Below are positions 23,322-35,623 of a stretch of 64,000 bases of DNA, piece after piece; within the stretch, counting starts at the first letter, position 1; every line of letters begins with the position of its first letter. Source of the stretch: Aphidius gifuensis. Taxonomy: Eukaryota; Arthropoda; Insecta; Hymenoptera; Braconidae. Below the pieces are notes generated by a model. The model worked only from the letters and a program-made list of their open reading frames with translations, had not been told where the DNA came from and searched no databases. The translations under genes were made by a program, and so were the position numbers. Where the stretch lies: NCBI RefSeq assembly GCF_014905175.1, contig NC_057793.1, positions 9,548,001 to 9,612,000 on the forward strand. Reading direction: 5' to 3'.

Positions 23322-24815
23322 TTAATCTTGCTTGTCATTTGTTGATATTTTTGATTTAGAATCATCAACATTTAGAGATTTATTTTGTTCTTCGACTAGT
23401 TTTAAATTTTTTTCTATTGTATCTGTTTTATTTTCATTAATTTTGTCATCTTCATCATCTTCATCATCATCGTCAGCTTCATCAGATTCAGATGACTCAA
23501 CAGGTTCAGCATTTTTTCTCATTGGTAACACTTGAAGAAAAGATTCTTGCCAAGTTTTACCTTCAGTCCTTCTCAGCATTATTTCAAAAACTGGCAAAAA
23601 GAAAAAAATATTTTAATCAACATCAGTTAGTATATTTTAAAAAACTATTAAAATTTAAAGCTTACCATGATCAATAGTGAGAACTTTACGTGCTTTCATA
23701 CGTAAAAATTTATCAAGTGGAAGTCGAGCATGTTCAACACCAGCTTCTTTAGCTAATTTGTAACAAATACCCTGAAAAATAAAATTGATTAAATAAATTA
23801 ACCAATTTTAAACTTACTTCTTAAAAAATATATTACCTTGTGATAATTGTGATCCACCAATCCACCAATAACATAAACAGAATCTTGATCCAAAGTATCA
23901 ATAACATTTTCTGACTCACTTGTTAAATAGACAATTTTTTTTCCCTCATAAGTTTTAATATAAGATTCAGGGAAAAATTTTACCTATAATAAAAATTATT
24001 TTTTAAATTAAAGTACTAATTAATGATAATAAAAAAAAAAAAAAATTTATTCTTACATCCCAGTGTTGATATCCATTATGTTTTTCCATTTCTTGTTTTG
24101 ATTTACCAGTAAAACCAGTTAATGAAAATTGTAAAGGTGCTAATGCTCTTCTATTCAATGTGTAACATCTTAATATTTGTTTTATAAGTTTAGCAACATC
24201 TTTGCTAATCATTAAATCATCAAATGTCATGTCAATTGTTACAGTTACTTTGCAATCACTATCAGCCATTGTACATTTTTTAAGAGCTTTTCTAGATGGT
24301 CCAAGATCAATATTATTTGCTCGTTTAAATGCACGTTTTTCTTTTGTTTTTGCACGTTCTTTTAGTCTAAATAAATAAATAAATTATTCATCATTATTAA
24401 CATAAATAAATAATATAAAAAGTTTTTTTTTATTAACATACCTTTTATCTGTTTTAGTTGCAAGCCATTTTTCTCTTTTTCTTATTTTTCTTAACTGACG
24501 TTTACTCAATTTATCAGCACTATCAACATTATCATTTTTATCATCAATCTTGTTAGACAAATCATCACCATTATCAACATTTAAAGTATCATTTTTTACT
24601 CGACTATCACTTGATTCTATTGATGAATTTTTAATAATATCACTAGCTTGTTCAGTTTTTAATTTATCATTTGAATTATTTAGCAAATTTTTATCTACAA
24701 TTTTATTGTCAACAATGTCTATAGATACAATTGATTCATTGTTTTGTTTTTCAACAGAAACATTATTGCAATTTTCTAAATTAATTTTATCATTGTTATC
24801 ACTAACAATATCCAT
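23322..24815 (-). CDS. tRNA (guanine-9-N1)-methyltransferase, TRMT10A-like
   Basis: Minus-strand exons 24442-24815, 24057-24366, 23837-23983, 23666-23771 and 23322-23590 give 401 residues. The N-terminal ~100 residues are Asp/Asn/Ser-rich and disordered. Next comes a basic stretch (KLSKRQLRKIRKREKWLAT) typical of TRM10 proteins, followed by the SPOUT-fold domain: VTVTIDMTFDDLM, TLNRRALAPLQFSLTGFTG, IVYLTSESENVI, YVIGGLVDHNYHKGICYKLA and ARLPLDKFLRMKARKVLTID. GGLVDHN is the diagnostic TRM10 motif around the S-adenosylmethionine site. The enzyme methylates N1 of G9 in tRNAs, in nucleus or cytosol. The C terminus has a poly-Asp/Glu block (about 23440-23500), as in many homologues. Human has TRMT10A and B; the sequence fits the A type better, but this was not tested phylogenetically. 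Confidence 0.93.
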
Positions 24816-25583
24816 TTTTAATATTATTAGATATAATATTTACTTTATTTAATTATTAACAGAGATTATTTACTTCTGTATGTCTTGACACAATTTCCAT
24901 GTGATTAAAATTTAAATGTATTTTTAAGAAGTAAGGTTATGTGTGTAAACAAATTTCAGGTAGCGCCAAATAGCTTAAAAAGTGCTCATTAATTTTAATA
25001 AGTAAAAGCACTAATGATTTTTTTAAAATTACTTGTCAATAGAAAAAAAAAAAAAGATTATATTTTTGTTTAAATAATTAATTTTATTGAATTGTTATGA
25101 TATAATATTGAAGTAATAAAAATAATAGAAAAAATAAAAAGGAGTACAATAAAATTAACAAAACAATTAATTTTCCCATGTGTTTTGTATACTTTTATTT
25201 TTGTTTTGAACAAAAAAAAAATAGTAGAAACATCAATTAGTTACATAATTATTAAATTTTCATTTATATATATATTTAAATATATACTAATATAGAAAGA
25301 AAGCAAAGAGAAAAAAAAATTCACTGCTAAATCTTAAAGATAAAACAAAAATAAAGGAAAAAAAAAAATAATAATTGATTCATTTTACAATTGAATATGC
25401 ACAATAATATCAAGTGAATGATTATTACGATTCATTTTTTAAATAAATGAAAAGAAAAAGTACAGAAAGAAGAATATTATAAAAGTCAAAAGATTCTATT
25501 CTAATGTTGTCATTTGGATGTTTTTATAAAAAGAAAAAAAATAATATTAATAATAAATTGATCAAGTGTTTATGGTGATATAA
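24816..25583. other. Short intergenic region between TRMT10 and brahma
   Basis: AT-rich. It contains the TRMT10 upstream region (24816-25000) and probably the brahma 3' UTR. No coding frame or structured element recognised. Confidence 0.4.
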
Positions 25584-28500
25584 TTAATTGTCATCATCAT
25601 CATCATCTTCATCAGATATATATTTTTTAGTAACTCGTTTTCTTCTTCCACTTGCTCTACCTTCACTTTTTCTACCACGTTTTTTAGTTTTAGTTTTTTC
25701 ATTTGATTCACCGTCTGTACCATCATCACCTTCACCTTTTGATAATAAAATTTATTAATTAATTTTTTTTGAATAATATTTTTCAACAATTATTAAAAAA
25801 TAACATAAAAATATGTATACCTTCTTCAGATACATTTCCTTCAGCTTCAAGACGTTGTCTGGCATTTGTAAAAACAGACTGTAAAACAATTGAATCTTCA
25901 TGAATTGGTGATGCTTCTTCATTGTATGTCTGTGCATTTTTACAAAGTTGCATAAAATCTTTTTCTAAATCATCAAAATCAGAATACTGAAATAATAAAA
26001 AATAAATTATTAGTAAAGGTTTTTCATTGTAATATAATATATAATTAAAAAAAGAAAAATAAAACTTACTTTTCCACCATCAATTTTTTGTATTAATTTA
26101 TTAATTGTTAATGGTTTTTTAATAATTTCATAATAATCTGGAAATTCTCTTTTTGGTGGTAATTCCATAAATTCTTGACTCAATAATCTACCATCAGTAC
26201 TATCAGTATAATTAACAACAACCATTATTAATTTTTTCATAGCTTTTTTCATTTTATTATCAACAGGACCACTTGCACGTTTTTTTTTAACAACTGGTTC
26301 ATCATCTTCATCACCTTTTCTTTTACGTCTTCTTGTTGTTTTCTTTTTTTTATCTTCTTCTTCTTCTTCATCTTCTTCAACTCCATCATCACCAATTGCT
26401 TTAAGCCATTCTTGTTCAGTTAAACTATGTGTATAATCAACTTCTTTTCTTTGTCTTGAACCACGACCAAATACACGATCATCATCATCTTCATTACCAT
26501 CCCAACGTTCAACTTCTTCATCTTCTTTAATAAGCCAATCTGGTAATTCTGATTCTTCAAGTAATCTTGGTTTTCTAGCACTACCTAAATTAGCCTCTTC
26601 ACGTCTTCTTTCTAAATCCATTTTTTGAAATTGTTCAAATTCACCTTCTGATCTTGCAATCATTTGATTAACAGTTTCATCATCAGGTACTTCATTTTCT
26701 TCATCATCAGCATCATCTTGATGTAATATAGATTGTAAAAATTGTTGTCTTTCTGAACCAGTTGATTTTTGATCAAACATACCAGCTTGTATAACTTTTT
26801 CATCCATATTTAATTTATATCTTGCTGCTGCTAATATTCTTTCTTCAACTGAATTAACAGTCATTAATCTTAATACTCTAACTTCATTTTTTTGTCCAAT
26901 TCTATGTGCACGATCTTGTGCTTGTAAATCTTGATGTGGATTCCAATCAGAATCAAATATAATAACAGTATCAGCTGCTTGTAAATTTAAACCAAGACCA
27001 CCAGCACGTGTTGATAATAAAAATAGAAAATATTCTGATCCAGGTTCATTAAATTTTTTTAATAAATCACCACGATCTTCAGCTTTAGTTGTACCATCAA
27101 GACGTAAATATTTAAAACCTTTCCAATCTAAATAATCACCCATTATTGTCATTAATTGTGTCATTTGACAAAATAATAATACACGATGATTTGTTGCTTT
27201 TAATTTTGGTAATATACGATCAAGTAATTCAAATTTACCAGATGCACGATATAATTCTGGTCCAGATACAATACTTGAACCACCAGCATGTTCAGTATAT
27301 TTATCCTCAATTGGTTGAAACATAAATGGATGATTACATAATTTACGTAATTGTACAAGTGTATTCATAAGTGCTTTTGTACCACCTTTACCCTGTTTAC
27401 CTTTTTCTGAACCATCAGTTAATAGTACACCTTTACTTTGCATATGTTTATACAATACTTTTTGTAAACCTGACATTTCACATTTAATAATATATTCAAC
27501 TTTATCTGGTAATTGTGTTTCAACTTCTTTTTTTAAACGTCTTAATAAAAATGGACGTAAAACTTTATGTAAACGACGTATAATTAATATTGTTTCTTCT
27601 TCATTTAACTCAACTTTTTCACCAGTTGTTGCAAATGGTGCATTAAACCATTGTTCAAATGTACTAACTGATTTAAATATTGATGGTAATAGAAAATTTA
27701 ATAATGCCCATAATTCTGGTAATTTATTTTGTAATGGTGTACCAGTTAATAATAAACGATGTGCTGCAATATAATGTGTATTTAATACTTGTGTTAATTT
27801 ACAATGATGATTTTTCATTCTATGTCCTTCATCAATAATCATATATTTCCATTGTATTTTAGCAAGTACTGATTTATCACGTGTTATATATTCATATGTT
27901 GTTAGTAATACATTAAATTTTGATGCACGCATTTTAGTTTGTATTGTACGACGTGCTGCTGGTGAACCTTTGTATGATATAACAACAACACTTGGTGCCC
28001 ATTTTTCAAATTCTAATACCCAATTTGATAATGTTGATAATGGTACAATAACTAAATATGGTCCTTCAACTTTTTTTTTTTCCATTAAATATGTTACTAA
28101 TGCTATTGTTTGGATTGTTTTACCAAGACCCATTTCATCAGCTAATATACCATTTAAATTATTATTAAATAATGATACAAGCCATTCAAGACCACGTACT
28201 TGATATGCTTTTAAAAGACCACTAACCATTAATTGTGATTGTTCAGTTACTTTTTCATGTACAGTATGTGCAATACTATAATATGTTTGTTCTTCTGTTT
28301 TATATTCATCATCTTCAACTTTAGCTTTTTGTATTGTTTCTTTACTTTTAACAATATCATCTGGTGTTGGTGGTTCAGTAACTTTTTCTTGTGTTTCTTC
28401 AATATCAGATTCTTCATCAGTATCATTATCAACAGCTTCCCAACCAGGATGTGAATCAAGAAATAATGATAATTGACTTGCTAATGGTGCATCATCACCA

Positions 28501-29909
28501 CTTAATATTTTACCATTTGATGTATCAACAACTTTAATACGACGATCATTACTATCATTATTATCACCATCTAAACGTTTTTTTTCAGCTTTTCTACGTT
28601 TTTGTTCTTCAACTTGTTTACGTTTTTGTTCCATTTTATGTTGTTTTACCATTTCAGTTAAATTACCAATATATTCATCTGTTTGTGATAATAAAAATGC
28701 CAAACGTTTATCTTTTTTTTGATCAATTAATTTACGATAACCTTCTTCATCTTCAGCCATTAAACGACTCATACGTTCTTTTTCAATTCTTTCTTGTTCT
28801 TTTTTTTGTTCACGTTCAGCATTTGCATGATAATTAAGAACAGCTTTATTTAATCTAGCCATTTTAGCAACATTATTACGATGAAATTCTTTAAAATCTT
28901 TACCATGTTGTAATACTGATGTTAAAAAGTTTTGATGTTTTTGACGACGTTTTCTTTCAGCTTCAAGTTTTTGTTGTTTTTCAAGTTTTTCAGTTGCACG
29001 TGCTTCACGTAAACCTTGACGTTTTGTACGTTTATATGCTTTAACATTAACAGCTGTTTCAAGTGTTGTATCTTTTCTAGTACATGCTATTATTTCTGAT
29101 CTTAATTGACGTTGAAAATTTAATACACGTAACATACGTAATTCAATTTGTGCCTCAAGACGTAAATCATCAGGCATATTTGATGGTAAATTACTTAAAT
29201 TTTCTTTTTGAAGTGCTATTCTTGCTGCAATACGATTTTCACGTTCTTGAAGTATTAATACTGGATCAAGACCAGCTGGTTTTGCAATTGTTGTTACACG
29301 ATTTGATTTAACATTTTGTTGATGTTGTTGTTGTTGTTGAATTTGTGGTGGTATCTGAACACCAGGACGTTGTGGTCCACTTGGTACAACACCCTGTGAA
29401 GGTGGTGCTCCTAAATAAAAAAAACAAAATTAACTAATTATTATTTCCTAAAAAAATGAAGTAAAGTTTTTTGTTTTTTGTTTTTAAATTTATTTTCATT
29501 TTAAAAATAATAGTTATTATAGGTATTAAAATAAATAATTAATAAAATTTTTTTAACAATTATTACCTTGTACTGCTAGTGTAAGTTCTTGTGTTAGTGG
29601 TTGATTTCTAGCAAGAAGTCTATATGCCATAATTTGACCTCGTAATTGTTGCATTTGTTGAGGATTCAATGTTTGCTTTTCAGACATACCACCTCTTGCT
29701 CTAAGTGCTAGTAATTGTCCATAACGTGGATCTTCTTGGAGTCCTTTTTCTTCCATAGCATCAATTGCTTTTTGTAATGCAATTAAATTACCTTGAGTTG
29801 GACCTGTTTGTTGTCCTGGTTGTTGTGATTGTGGTGGTCCACCAGGTCCAATAATTTGACCTGGCCCTGGTTGATTCATTTGGCTGACAGGTCCTCCCAC
29901 AACCTCCAT
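25584..29909 (-). CDS. brm: SWI/SNF chromatin-remodelling ATPase Brahma
   Basis: Minus-strand exons 29567-29909, 26070-29410, 25821-25986 and 25584-25735 give 1,333 residues; an in-frame TAG lies six bases before the ATG. Domain order: Pro/Gln-rich N terminus; QLQ (about 81-113); HSA (about 250-340); BRK (about 410-455); SNF2 ATPase with Walker A DEMGLGKT (539-546) and DEGH box (641-644); helicase C lobe with LSTRAGGLGLNLQAADTVI and QAQDRAHRIGQ; SnAC-like acidic segment; bromodomain (about 1150-1270, FPDYYEIIKKPL and LCKNAQTYNEE); basic/acidic tail ending in EDDDDDN. It is the catalytic subunit of the BAP/PBAP complexes that slide or evict nucleosomes. The N terminus is short compared with Drosophila Brm (about 1,640 residues). 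The 3.3-kb second exon is uninterrupted, in contrast to the intron-dense style of the region. Confidence 0.97.
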
Positions 29910-30619
29910 TTTCTATCATTTACAGAGACGCCAATACAACACAAAAAAAAAAAACTCACAGAGTCACTGTTTTATTATTATTTTATCACTATTTTTGTTT
30001 ACTATTTATTATTTATTTTTTTTTTTCTAATTAACACTGTTCACAACATGCCTATTATTAATTTATTACATGTAAGTATAAATATATTTATTTATAATTT
30101 ATAAATCTATAATTAAATAAATGCCGCACAATCAGAAAAAATATATTTGTGTGTGACCTAATAACGTCCTCCATATTTTTTTTTAGTTTTGGAGTGTGGC
30201 ACACTGTGTGGCGCTGTTGTCAGTCTAGATGGCGCATCAGTACTATAGTTGTTTTTTTTTTGTGTTCTTCTTTACCGTCATTTTTGAAGTTTGAAAATAA
30301 TAATATACAGTATAATATTTAAATTTTAAAAAGAAAATTATTAAACTGATTTATCATTGATAATTTGGTTTTTAAAATTGATAGAGTAAAGTTAAATAGG
30401 CGAATCAAGTCAAATAAATTATACTATAAAATTTGATCCAATTTGATCAATGTTTTGACAGTGAGTCACCCTAAACAGTAAAAAGCAGTAAAAAGTATAT
30501 GCTTCAAAATTATATATGTATCACTAAATTATAAATGACTCTAGAATACTAATGAAATTCTGTAAATAATACTTTATAAAATAATAATTTATTCATATGT
30601 CAAACACTGTATTTCGAAA
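29910..30619. other. Upstream region of brahma and 3' flank of gustatory receptor 1
   Basis: No coding frame. The stretch at 30160-30245 is less AT-rich (GTGTGGCGCTGTTGTC, AGATGGCGCATC) and may hold the brahma promoter. No TATA element was identified. Confidence 0.35.
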
Positions 30620-31995
30620 TTATTGCTGTGATGGAATTTTACACAAAATAACAAGATACGTCGTCATTGCTCCAATCATCTGGAAAAATAATCCAATCAA
30701 TATATTTTAATTTAATTTTAAAAATAATTAGTACTTACTGATATTAACAATTTTAATTGAATTCTAATTAATCCATCTACAGCAGTAAAATGAATTTTTT
30801 TTGTACAGAAATATGCGTTTCCCATAATGTTGCTCTGAGAAAAAAAATAAAATCACAATATTCAATTCGTCAAATTAAAATTATTATATAATTTTAAAAA
30901 TTTATATACCTGCAAATAATTTTTTTCATTGCATTGCAATATTTTCATTGGAGAAAATATTTTCTGAACAACTTTGTTTGCCTGTAATAAAAATTTTCTT
31001 GTATATTATTACTAAAAAAATAATTTTTAAATATTATTTAAAAATTTCAAACCTGATTACTAGTTAAATGACAAGAAATAATTATAATGCAAAGATTAGT
31101 GAATGCCGAAGTAGCACTCAATGCTTCACGTAATGCAGATTTTTTATAAGGCTTATTTAAAATTCCATAAGTTATACAAATAAGGCTAAAAAAAAGTTTA
31201 CTAATCCACAAAAAGAGTTGAAGACTCCAAATTTGATTAATTATTTCTGATGCTCTTGACAAGTTCCAATGAAGCCACCATGATTTTTTCAGTCCAACAT
31301 TGCTCCAAGTGTAATTTATGATTTTTGTTTTTTCGTTCATCTCATCTATACATGAAAAATAATATTTTATATATAATTTATATTATCATTATAATCAAAA
31401 CAATTACATATATATAATTATAAAAATTACCATTTGTCAAAACAAGCTGATTCAAATGTTCAAAGCGTTGATAAAGACTCAATAATAAGCCACAAAAATT
31501 GAATATTTGCAAGTAAAATTCCAGAAACAAAAAGTGTAATAATGAATTAAAAAATAAAGGAGTAATTTGATGTTTCAAGTATACAACAATAATCCGATTG
31601 ATAAACACAAGTATTATGGCAATTCGAAAATAATTCAATTTAGTTTGATAAGTATTCTTTGGATATTTTGCAACGGTATCATATGAATGCAAATGATTTA
31701 ACACTAATGGAAATTTATTTTTCCAATCAAGAACAATTATCAAATTGGTAATATAACAACTACAACTTAGTGATATTTTTAATGTTGTAATTAATTTCCA
31801 CTTTAAATCTGCAGAGTCATGAGTTTTTAAATACTCAAATGCAAACATTCCTTCACAAATTAAAAGAAGTATATTTGTTATGATACTATAGATGACTCGT
31901 AAGTATTTCGAAATGCGATAGTAATTAATTATAGCACTAGATGAGTCACTAAATATTTTAAAATACCAAAAAAGTGACTTGACAGTTTTCAACAT
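30620..31995 (-). CDS. Gustatory receptor 1 (insect 7tm_7 family)
   Basis: Minus-strand exons 31431-31995, 31053-31345, 30910-30981, 30739-30834 and 30620-30679 give 361 residues. The family is recognised from the overall layout of hydrophobic helices, the intracellular block KKSWWLHWNLSRASEIINQI before TM5, and the short last exon MIGAMTTYLVILCKIPSQQ. That exon carries the TY of the gustatory-receptor signature TYhhhhhQF; the QF is replaced by CK. Short phase-0 exons at the C terminus are usual for the family. The start was placed at the Met aligned with the paralogue 2.8 kb upstream; an in-frame Met eight codons earlier (32019) is possible. Gustatory receptors form ligand-gated channels in taste neurons. 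The ligand is unknown. The gene is intact. Confidence 0.85.
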
Positions 31996-33412
31996 GATCA
32001 ACACCCAAACTCTACACACGACATATATTTTTGCTTTTTATTTTTACTATTAATAGACTGAGTGCTTGACAAATTAATTGTTATACAATAACACTTGAAT
32101 TTTACTGATTATCTAACTTCAAATTATATTGAAAAAATATTATGATAATGAATTAAAAATTTATACATCAAATTAGTGAAAGAATAATATCCTCTAATAG
32201 ATATAATTATTATTTGCTTTTCTATGATATTTTTGGACAGTTGATAAACATTAATATTATTATAATAATCGATATGATTCCAATTCATGATAAAAATTCC
32301 TAATAAAAAATTATAACGATTATAAATATAATGTTTATAAAAATAAATTAATATAAATGTAAATAATTTATTTATTTGTTTAATTAATTTATTTAATCTC
32401 TTTTATTTTATTTTTTTAAACATTATAATATTTGTAATAATAACAATAATCATAATAATAATATATAATACAATATTGGCAATAAAATCAACGATGGATA
32501 TATCTATTGAATCAATAAACTACAGCCAACATATAATTCATACATATATCATCTATTATTAAACTTGATTCATATTATCATTTTAACTTATTATATAGTA
32601 ATCAAAGAAATAATAGTTCAATCTACCAAATATTACTGTAAAAAAAAATTTAAGAACGATAAAGCACAATAGTATTTATCTGAAAAATACTATAATTATA
32701 AAGCATTAATTAAATTTAATAAAAAAAATTAAAAAATTGAAATTAAATTTATTACATAATTCATGTTAGAATATAATAATGAATTTTATTAAATAATTGT
32801 TATATATTAATTAATTCAACAAAATGATAATTTTATACTTTTTATTTTTTTATACATAATTTATTATTATTGGCATTTAATAATATGTATAAAATAATAG
32901 TTCAATGTCACATGTGTAAAATCGCGTCGCACATGCTATATTAATATAATTATGGTTATTTTAAATTTCCAAAAAAAATTTGTGAGATTAATCGATTGAC
33001 ATTTATGTTTTTATTAAATAATTGTTATTAAGTTTAATTAATTCAGCAAAATGATAATTTTATACTTTTTATTTTTTTTGGCAAAATAAATGTTTAAAAT
33101 TTTATCGCAATGGTCACGTGACATCGCGTCGTCATGCTATATTTATATGATGGTTTTGTTAGATTATTACAATCATTTAATAATAAATTTTTATAATTTG
33201 ACAAATAAAAAATGAATAATAATGTCATAATAATGTACCTATTTTGGTACAATCGTTTATAATAACGTTTTTAAACAACATTAAATCTAACATAAAATTT
33301 TATTCAATCACAATGCATCTAATATATATTTATTAAAGTAATTATACAAAACAATTACAAAGTTTTTTGGAATTTTAAAACATGAGTCACTAAATTAATT
33401 ACGTCAAAGTAA
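31996..33412. other. Spacer between the two gustatory receptors, with a local tandem duplication
   Basis: AT-rich. Segments 32788-32956 and 33011-33153 are two copies of one sequence. Both begin TTATTAAATAATTGTTAT, pass through AAAATGATAATTTTATAC and end in ATCGCGTCG...CATGCTATAT. No coding frame recognised. Confidence 0.5.
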
Positions 33413-34813
33413 TTACTGTGATGGTGTTTTATATAAAATAACAAGGTATGTTGTCATTGCTCCAACCATCTAAAAAAATAATTCAAACTCATTTCTATAA
33501 ATTATATACAAATATTTTTAAAATGCGATTAATATACTTACCGATATCACCAATGGAAGTCGAATTTTAATTAATCCATTTCCAGCAGTGAATTGAACTT
33601 TTTTCGTACAAAAGTATGCGTTTGCCAACAGATTACTCTTGAAAAGAAAAATAAAACCATGAAACTCGAATCATTAATAATAAAAACTTTTATATAATTA
33701 AAAAAAATTTATACCTGCAAGGTAATTTTTTCATTGTTTTGCAATATTTTAACAGGAGAAAACATTTTTGAGACCACGCTATTTGCCTGGGATTAGAAAA
33801 ATATTTTGTGTATTACTTTTGATTATACCAATAAAATAATTGCTAAATATTTATCGAAATAATTTTCACCTGTTTACTTGCTAGATGACAAAAAATTATT
33901 ATACTGAAAAGAAGAGTTACTGATGAAACACCACTCACAGCTTCATGCAGTGTAGATTTTTCATAAGGTTTATCTAAAATTCTATGAGTTTTACAAATAA
34001 TATTTAAAAACATTTTACTGATCCACAAAAGTAGTTGAATACTCCAAATTTGATTAATTATTTCTGACGCTCTTGCTAGATTCCAATGAAGCCACCATGA
34101 TTTTTTGAGTCCAACATTGTTCCAAGTGTAATTTGTGATTTTTATTTTCTTGTTAATCTCATCTGCATAAAAAATCATACAACATATGGTAATCAAAATA
34201 ACTATTGTGTTTGTGTAAGTATATAAATACAAATAATTAAAAAACCACCTTTTGTTAAAACAATCTGATTCAAATGATCAAAACGTTGATAAAGAGCCAA
34301 TATTAAACCACAAAAACTCATAATTTGCAGGTAAAATTCAAAGTATAAAAAGTGTAATAATGAATTATTAATTGAATGACTGTTTCGATGTCTTAATGAT
34401 ACAACAATAATACGATTGATAAACACAATCATTATGGCAGTTCGAAAATAATTCAACTTAGCATGATAAGTTTTTTTTGGAAATTTGGCAACAGTATCAT
34501 ATGAATGCAAATGATTTGAAACTAATGAAAATTTATTTTTCCAATCAAGTGCAATTATTAAATTGGCAATGTAACAACTGCAACTCAGTGAGTTTCTCAA
34601 TATTTTAATTAATTTTATTTTTGAATCTGCAGTATCGTGGGTTGTTAAATTTGCAAATGTAATTGTTCCTTCACGGATTAAAAGAATTGTATTTGTAATG
34701 ATACTATAGGCTATTCGTATATTTGTTGAAATGCAATAGTAAGTAATTATAGCAGTGCAACCCTCGCTAAATATTCGTATATACCAAAAGAGTGATTTGA
34801 GATTGTTTAACAT
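33413..34813 (-). CDS. Gustatory receptor 2, tandem paralogue of receptor 1
   Basis: Minus-strand exons 34249-34813, 33870-34162, 33715-33786, 33542-33637 and 33413-33469 give 360 residues. The first four exon lengths (565, 293, 72, 96 bp) are identical to receptor 1 and the last is one codon shorter, so the pair arose by tandem duplication. Shared landmarks include LDWKNKF, HLHSYDTVAK, NYFRTAIM, YTWNNVGLKKSWWLHWNL and the terminal MVGAMTTYLVILYKTPSQ with the TY of the family signature. Divergence is spread along the protein, so both copies look maintained. No frameshift or internal stop. Same orientation as receptor 1, with ~1.4 kb between the coding regions. Membrane taste-receptor channel; ligand unknown. 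Confidence 0.85.
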
Positions 34814-35623
34814 GATTGAAACTTTGTCTAAGTATCAACTTTTTGAATTTTACTATTCTTTACATTACACGACATACACGTTTTCTATTTACTCGTTAAT
34901 CAACTGACTGTGTTTATTTATTTGTGAAAATAAGTTAATGCAATGGGGAGAAATTTCTACTAAATAAAAAATAATATAACTGAAAAAATATTATGTTACT
35001 ATATGTAAAAATGAAAAATTTATTCGTCAAATTAGTGAAGGAATAATATTTTTTTAAGGTAAAATCATTATTTACTTTCATGGAGCTGTTTTTGGACAAG
35101 TGGATAAACATTTATAATTGTTTTATTATTAGAAAAATAATATCGTTTATTTTGATGTTTCATGCTCTGTTTTTGACTTGGAATACTATAGTGTTTTTGA
35201 TATTATAATGAGGGATGCATGGTATTGACATTATGATTAACATGTATATTTTTATTTCTAATTGAGTATTAAGTTTCGGTAAAAATGAACACATTCTATA
35301 AGATAAAAATATACTTAAGGTTTTTTGAACAATACATTACTCTGAAAAATGAATATATAAAAACAAATTAATACAAAAAAAATATTTTTGTGCGCATTAA
35401 AATTATTCTTCATGATTCCATGGTTAGTATGAAATAAGTGGACTTCAGCAAAAATTAACAATAAAATAAGTAGAAATTACGATACAGTTTTGAAAATTTT
35501 CAAGAGGGTTTTGTAAAATTACAAAAATTAAAAACTGCTATCCGGATGGTAAAAAATAGGAGGAGTTTATATACAGCTTGATTAAATTTTTATTAAAAAA
35601 AACATTATATACCTACTTAATAA
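34814..35623. other. Intergenic sequence, nothing recognised
   Basis: AT-rich sequence between gustatory receptor 2 and the F-box/LRR gene. No coding frame, RNA or repeat was identified. Confidence 0.35.
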
